Origin: Gottfriedia acidiceleris
Lineage (GTDB): Bacteria > Bacillota > Bacilli > Bacillales > Bacillaceae_G
Reading direction: 5' to 3'
Length of the DNA: 64,000 bases
NCBI RefSeq assembly: GCF_023115465.1
Contig: NZ_CP096034.1
Coordinates: 4,626,334-4,690,333 of the forward strand
Under the pieces are notes generated by a model. It worked only from the letters and a program-made list of their open reading frames with translations, had not been told where the DNA came from and did no database searches. Of this stretch, positions 60,827-64,000 are shown in pieces (within the stretch, counting starts at the first letter, position 1; every line of letters begins with the position of its first letter). The position numbers and the translations under genes were made by a program.

Positions 60827-61444
60827 TAAATCTATAACTAATTGACGATGCGGATCTTGGCCTACAGACTTTGTAGAGATATTTGGCATATCTGTCAGTA
60901 TATGATGTATTATTTTTCTTTCGAAAGAAGGCATTGGCTCTAAAGAGATTGCTTTTCTTGTTTTTAAAACTGTTTGAGCAGTCTTTTTTGCAAGAATTTC
61001 TAGCGATTCTTTACGTTTTAATCGATAATTCTCTGCGTCAACGACAACATGAATCAATTGTTTTGAATGACGATTTACAAATGTTTGAACTAAGAATTGA
61101 AGAGCGTTTAAAGTATTACCTCTTTTTCCAATAATAAGGGCAACTTTTTCACCCTTTACTGTAAATAAGAAGGTTTGTTCCTTCGTACCTTGCAATTCGA
61201 AATTTACATCTGCAGTTTCATCAAGGCTCTTAACAATATTTAAAAGGTAGTCGTATGCTTTTTCGATTAAAGTCTTCTTTTTAACAACTAATACTTTAGC
61301 AGGTTTAGCACCAAATCCTAAAAATCCTTTTTTGCCGTCTTCAAGTACTGTAATTTCTACGTCTTCTTCTGTTGAACTAAGTTGCTGAAGTGCTATTTGA
61401 ACTGCTTGTTCGATTGTTTGACCAGTAGCAGTTACTTCTCTCAC
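60806..61444 (-). CDS. jag: RNA-binding protein Jag/KhpB
   Basis: 212 aa: Jag_N (1 to about 50), KH (about 90-160; [15 protein letters not shown]) and R3H (about 155-210; [14 protein letters not shown]). It binds RNA with KhpA and affects division and cell length in other Gram-positives. GTG start overlapping the yidC stop (GTGA), so translation is coupled. Confidence 0.95.
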   Translation of the reverse strand: MREVTATGQTIEQAVQIALQQLSSTEEDVEITVLEDGKKGFLGFGAKPAKVLVVKKKTLIEKAYDYLLNIVKSLDETADVNFELQGTKEQTFLFTVKGEKVALIIGKRGNTLNALQFLVQTFVNRHSKQLIHVVVDAENYRLKRKESLEILAKKTAQTVLKTRKAISLEPMPSFERKIIHHILTDMPNISTKSVGQDPHRQLVIDLKKPIKG

Positions 61445-62226
61445 TTACTAGCCCCTCCTACATTGTTATTTTTAACGGTAGTATTACCTCTATTAACAAA
61501 TAATGTTTGAAGAATCATAAATGTATTACCAACTACCCAATATAAGGCTAAAGCAGATGGAAGTCTAACAGCAAATATTAAAATCATGATTGGCATAACA
61601 TAAAGCATGATTTTCATTTGTTGAGCAGCAGGTCCTGTCATTGAACCAGTACTCATTGATACCTTTTGTTGTATGAAAGTTGTAATACCAGCGATGATTG
61701 GTAAAGCATAAATTGGATCCGGATGCCCTAATTGGAACCATAAGAAATCATGTGCTTTAATTTCCATTGTTCTCATAATTGCATGATAGAAAGCAATTAA
61801 GATTGGCATTTGAATAAAAATTGGTAAACAACCAGATAATGGGTTTACACCATGTTGTTGGTACAACTTCATTGTTTCTTCATTTAATTTTTGGACAGTT
61901 TTTTGATCCTTAGAAGAATATTTTTCTTTAAGTTTGGCCATTTCAGGCTGGATCGACTGCATCGCTTTCGTACTTTTAATTTGTTTAATCATTAATGGTA
62001 GCAATGCTAAACGGATTAAAAGTGTTACGACGATAATCGACATTCCATAACTTCCACCAAAAATTTTAGATACAGCTGTGATTAACCATGATAGTGGATA
62101 AACGAAATACTCATTCCAAATCCCCGTACTTTCAGATGTAATCGGTTGGTTTGTTTGCGAACATCCAGCTAACACGACTACTAATAAAAGAACTGTAACT
62201 AGCAATTGGTACTTCTTAGTCTTCAA
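61441..62226 (-). CDS. yidC: Membrane protein insertase YidC1 (SpoIIIJ)
   Basis: 261 aa, the short Gram-positive Oxa1/YidC type. A lipoprotein signal with Cys22 (LAGC), then five helices. The conserved groove Arg is in [12 protein letters not shown]. It inserts membrane proteins and is needed for sigma-G activation in spore formers. TTG start behind AAAGGAGG (8 nt). Followed by jag in all Bacillaceae. Confidence 0.96.
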   Translation of the reverse strand: MKTKKYQLLVTVLLLVVVLAGCSQTNQPITSESTGIWNEYFVYPLSWLITAVSKIFGGSYGMSIIVVTLLIRLALLPLMIKQIKSTKAMQSIQPEMAKLKEKYSSKDQKTVQKLNEETMKLYQQHGVNPLSGCLPIFIQMPILIAFYHAIMRTMEIKAHDFLWFQLGHPDPIYALPIIAGITTFIQQKVSMSTGSMTGPAAQQMKIMLYVMPIMILIFAVRLPSALALYWVVGNTFMILQTLFVNRGNTTVKNNNVGGASK

Positions 62227-62265
62227 ACTAGTTCCTCCTTTAAGAAGTTACATTTAAATATGTAA

Positions 62266-62646
62266 TTACTTAATTTGATTTTTATCTAATTTATGTTTTG
62301 AATCACGTATTTTAAGCGCTTCCGCCCTTTTCAACACATGAATTAAACTTTTTTTAAATTCATTAAAAGGTAGCTCAGTACAGGGCTTTCTTGCGATTAC
62401 GACATAATCCATATTCACACGAAGATCATCACTTAATTCAGTAAGAGCTTGTCTTATATACCGCTTTATATGATTTCTCTCGACAGCATTACCTAACTTC
62501 TTACTAACAGATAATCCTATACGAAATTGCTTTTGATCTTCCTTTTTTAATGTATAGATTACAAATTGTCGATTTGCAGTTGACGATCCCTCTTGAAAAA
62601 CGCGACTAAAATCTGCATTCTTTTTTATTCTGTTTTTCTTGTTCAT
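62266..62646 (-). CDS. rnpA: Ribonuclease P protein component
   Basis: 126 aa. It binds the rnpB RNA to mature tRNA 5' ends. Visible are [36 protein letters not shown] (the RNR-type motif) and [10 protein letters not shown]. The upstream frame is longer by 6 codons, but GAGGTG lies 10 nt before the ATG at 62646. Confidence 0.95.
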   Translation of the reverse strand: MNKKNRIKKNADFSRVFQEGSSTANRQFVIYTLKKEDQKQFRIGLSVSKKLGNAVERNHIKRYIRQALTELSDDLRVNMDYVVIARKPCTELPFNEFKKSLIHVLKRAEALKIRDSKHKLDKNQIK

Positions 62647-62705
62647 GTTCCACTGACACCTCAAATGATTCCTTCAATTATCATAACAATTTTTTTATAA
62701 AAAAT

Positions 62706-62788
62706 GAGGCCTTTTTTACTTACAAATTGTGACATAAAAGCAAAAAAGGCCTTCTTATTAGTGAAAAAGACCACTGTTGACAGTGGCC
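62706..62788 (-). terminator. Two hairpin terminators between rpmH and rnpA
   Basis: Hairpin 1: CCACTGT/ACAGTGG (about 62771-62786), then TCTTTTT on the minus strand. Hairpin 2: AGGCCTTTTTT pairing with its complement (about 62706-62755), then T6. They would reduce read-through from rpmH into rnpA. Confidence 0.7.
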
Positions 62789-62922
62789 TACGCAGATAAT
62801 ACTTTTCTTCCTTTACGACGACGAGCAGCTAGAACTTTACGTCCATTTGCAGTGCTCATACGGCTACGGAAACCATGTACTTTGCTGCGTTTACGTTTGT
62901 TTGGTTGAAATGTTCTTTTCAT
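62788..62922 (-). CDS. rpmH: 50S ribosomal protein L34
   Basis: 44 aa, the invariant L34 length: starts [19 protein letters not shown] and ends [11 protein letters not shown] with a TAG stop. GGGAGGTG lies 8 nt before the ATG. Too short for most gene tracks, but certain by sequence and position. Confidence 0.97.
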   Translation of the reverse strand: MKRTFQPNKRKRSKVHGFRSRMSTANGRKVLAARRRKGRKVLSA

Positions 62923-63271
62923 TATATGACACCTCCCTGAGGAATTACTGTAATAGACAGTCCTATAAATTATAAAGAATAACTACTATTAATGTCAATG
63001 TAAGATGTTAAATCATAATGAATAATTATTTCCAATTTATGAAGAATGGTTGATCCAGTAAGTTCTAATAAGAAAAAAATAAAATAGAAGTCACTTAATT
63101 TAATAAAAAAAAAATGCGATTTATTCCTATGATTTCCTTCCAATAAATTTATAAACAATTAAACAGAGTAAAAATATGGTGTCGAAAGATTTTTTTTAAC
63201 GCACTTTTAAGTGAATAAAAAATTCTACAAAAAACTACTACTTCCCCTTTTTTTAAAATTGTTAAGCGGTC

Positions 63272-63533
63272 TGTGGATAATATTTTTCCGCACAATTTTT
63301 ACCCACAACAGTTACTGACAACTTTTACACAAGTTCTTTTTCTGTGGACAATTTTTTTAAACAAGTGGATTAGCATGTGGATAACATTAACTACTCATTG
63401 AAATAGCTAAAGATTTTTGATATTATTAATTTGTTTTCCACTTTGGACAAGTTGTTTATTATTTTTATTTGTCCACAGATGTTAATAACTTGTGGACAGG
63501 TTTTACACTTGTACCATTTTAAAGTTATCCACA
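63272..63533. promoter_or_regulatory. DnaA-box cluster of oriC (incA/incB type)
   Basis: Perfect boxes TGTGGATAA at 63272-63280 and 63376-63384, and TTATCCACA at 63525-63533. One-mismatch boxes are TGTGGACAA (63343), TTGTCCACA (63469) and TGTGGACAG (63491). In Bacillus the cluster upstream of dnaA is half of a bipartite oriC; the unwinding half lies after dnaA, outside this window. Confidence 0.92.
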
Positions 63534-63626
63534 TGGGTGAATACTGTCAAATAAAGTGGATTTTTGCAGTTTTATAAAATAACGCATATTCAAAGACATG
63601 AATAAAAATAAATACTTAATTTAATT

Positions 63627-63649
63627 GCTTGTACAAAAGTTGAACAAGC
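63627..63649 (+). promoter_or_regulatory. Hairpin in the dnaA leader
   Basis: GCTTGTACAA and TTGAACAAGC (9 of 10 paired) around a 3-nt loop, ending 7 nt before the dnaA Shine-Dalgarno. It could affect dnaA translation or be a protein site. Confidence 0.5.
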
Positions 63650-63670
63650 TTTGTAAGGAGGGATTATTGT

Positions 63671-64000
63671 TTGGAGAATATAGGGGATCTGTGGTCCAGG
63701 GTTCTAGCAGAAATAGAAAAAAAAATAAGTAAACCAAGCTTTGAAACATGGCTAAAATCAACAAAGGCATTTTCTTTAAAGAATGATACTTTAACAATAA
63801 TTGCCCCAAATGAGTTCGCCCGTGATTGGCTTGAGTCAAAGTATTCATCCTTGATAATGGATACAGTATTAGAAATAACTGGAGCGGAATTAGAGATCAA
63901 ATTTATCCTTCCTCAAAACCATGTAGAAGAAATAGAGATGAATATACCGGCAGTTAAGGCAAAAGTTAAATTCGAAGAACCAGTAGAGTTCGGACAAAGT
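63671..64000 (+). CDS. dnaA: Chromosomal replication initiator DnaA (5' part, runs off the window)
   Basis: The first 110 codons. TTG start 9 nt after AAGGAGG. The product opens MENIGDLWSRVLAEIEKKIS, followed by KPSFETWLKSTKA and APNEFARDWLESKY, the DnaA N-terminal (helicase-loading) domain I, then the start of the variable linker. The AAA+ and DNA-binding domains are beyond the right edge. Confidence 0.97.
   Translation, partial: MENIGDLWSRVLAEIEKKISKPSFETWLKSTKAFSLKNDTLTIIAPNEFARDWLESKYSSLIMDTVLEITGAELEIKFILPQNHVEEIEMNIPAVKAKVKFEEPVEFGQS

Larger units (their letters stand above)
62923..63670. other. Origin region upstream of dnaA (rpmH-dnaA spacer)
   Basis: A 748-bp very AT-rich stretch between divergent rpmH and dnaA. 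It holds both promoters, the DnaA-box cluster (63272-63533) and a dnaA leader hairpin. 62940-63250 shows no DnaA box and nothing else I can name. Confidence 0.85.

Noticed and set aside
62970..63158. 62-codon frame in the rpmH-dnaA spacer
   Set aside because: A chance frame in AT-rich origin sequence; composition is mostly F, I, L, S and K with no Shine-Dalgarno.
63671..64000. Antisense frames over the dnaA start (63621-63900)
   Set aside because: Minus-strand frames opposite the recognisable DnaA N terminus are shadows.

Overview
The window is the left flank of the replication origin of a low-GC, spore-forming member of the Bacillaceae. The right end carries the start of dnaA (TTG start, plus strand) behind an AT-rich region with six DnaA-box matches. 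Leftwards follows the classical Bacillus order on the minus strand: rpmH, rnpA, yidC/spoIIIJ, jag, mnmE, mnmG, rsmG, noc, soj, spo0J, yyaC, a MscS channel, yyzM, ychF, rpsF-ssb-rpsR, yybS, gdpP, rplI, dnaB-type helicase (B. subtilis dnaC), purA, a Lys-Glu-Asp-Phe tRNA cluster, walRKHIJ, yyzF and rlmH. Almost every gene is read away from the origin, so replication and transcription run the same way; only yyaC (a sporulation gene) and dnaA are on the plus strand. Synteny, yyaC, noc and walHI indicate Bacillaceae; I cannot name the species from sequence alone.

Region by region. 1-2.5 kb: HelD-type helicase. 2.8-13.6 kb: an amino-sugar utilisation locus. It holds a lipoprotein-dependent ABC importer with two permeases and no ATPase, a Gfo/Idh/MocA oxidoreductase, a GntR/HutC regulator, and five catabolic genes (SIS isomerase/deaminase, class II aldolase, PfkB kinase, ROK kinase, NagA/AgaA deacetylase). 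Together these fit uptake of N-acetylgalactosamine or a related glycoside and conversion through tagatose phosphates to triose phosphates. Four copies of one palindromic operator tie the three transcription units together. 13.7-15.3 kb: malate:quinone oxidoreductase.

15.7-35.4 kb is the accessory part. It has two very large secreted subtilases (2677 and 1782 aa), a 1099-aa Ig-like surface protein with three copies of an unrecognised N-terminal repeat, and a membrane protein with BNR-like repeats. The two subtilase genes have related promoter regions: each has a TTTACT/TATAAT promoter preceded by TTCCCC(C)AA boxes spaced about 108 bp apart, which suggests common control and an ancestral duplication.

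35.6-64 kb is the conserved origin-proximal core. It has three perfect 16-bp parS sites (inside walK, inside spo0J, and in the noc leader), a DnaA-box cluster 27 kb from dnaA between rlmH and yyzF, a PurR box pair on purA, and an S6:S18-type leader on rpsF. Many start codons were moved from the longest reading frame to the codon that has a Shine-Dalgarno sequence; the reason is given in each entry.
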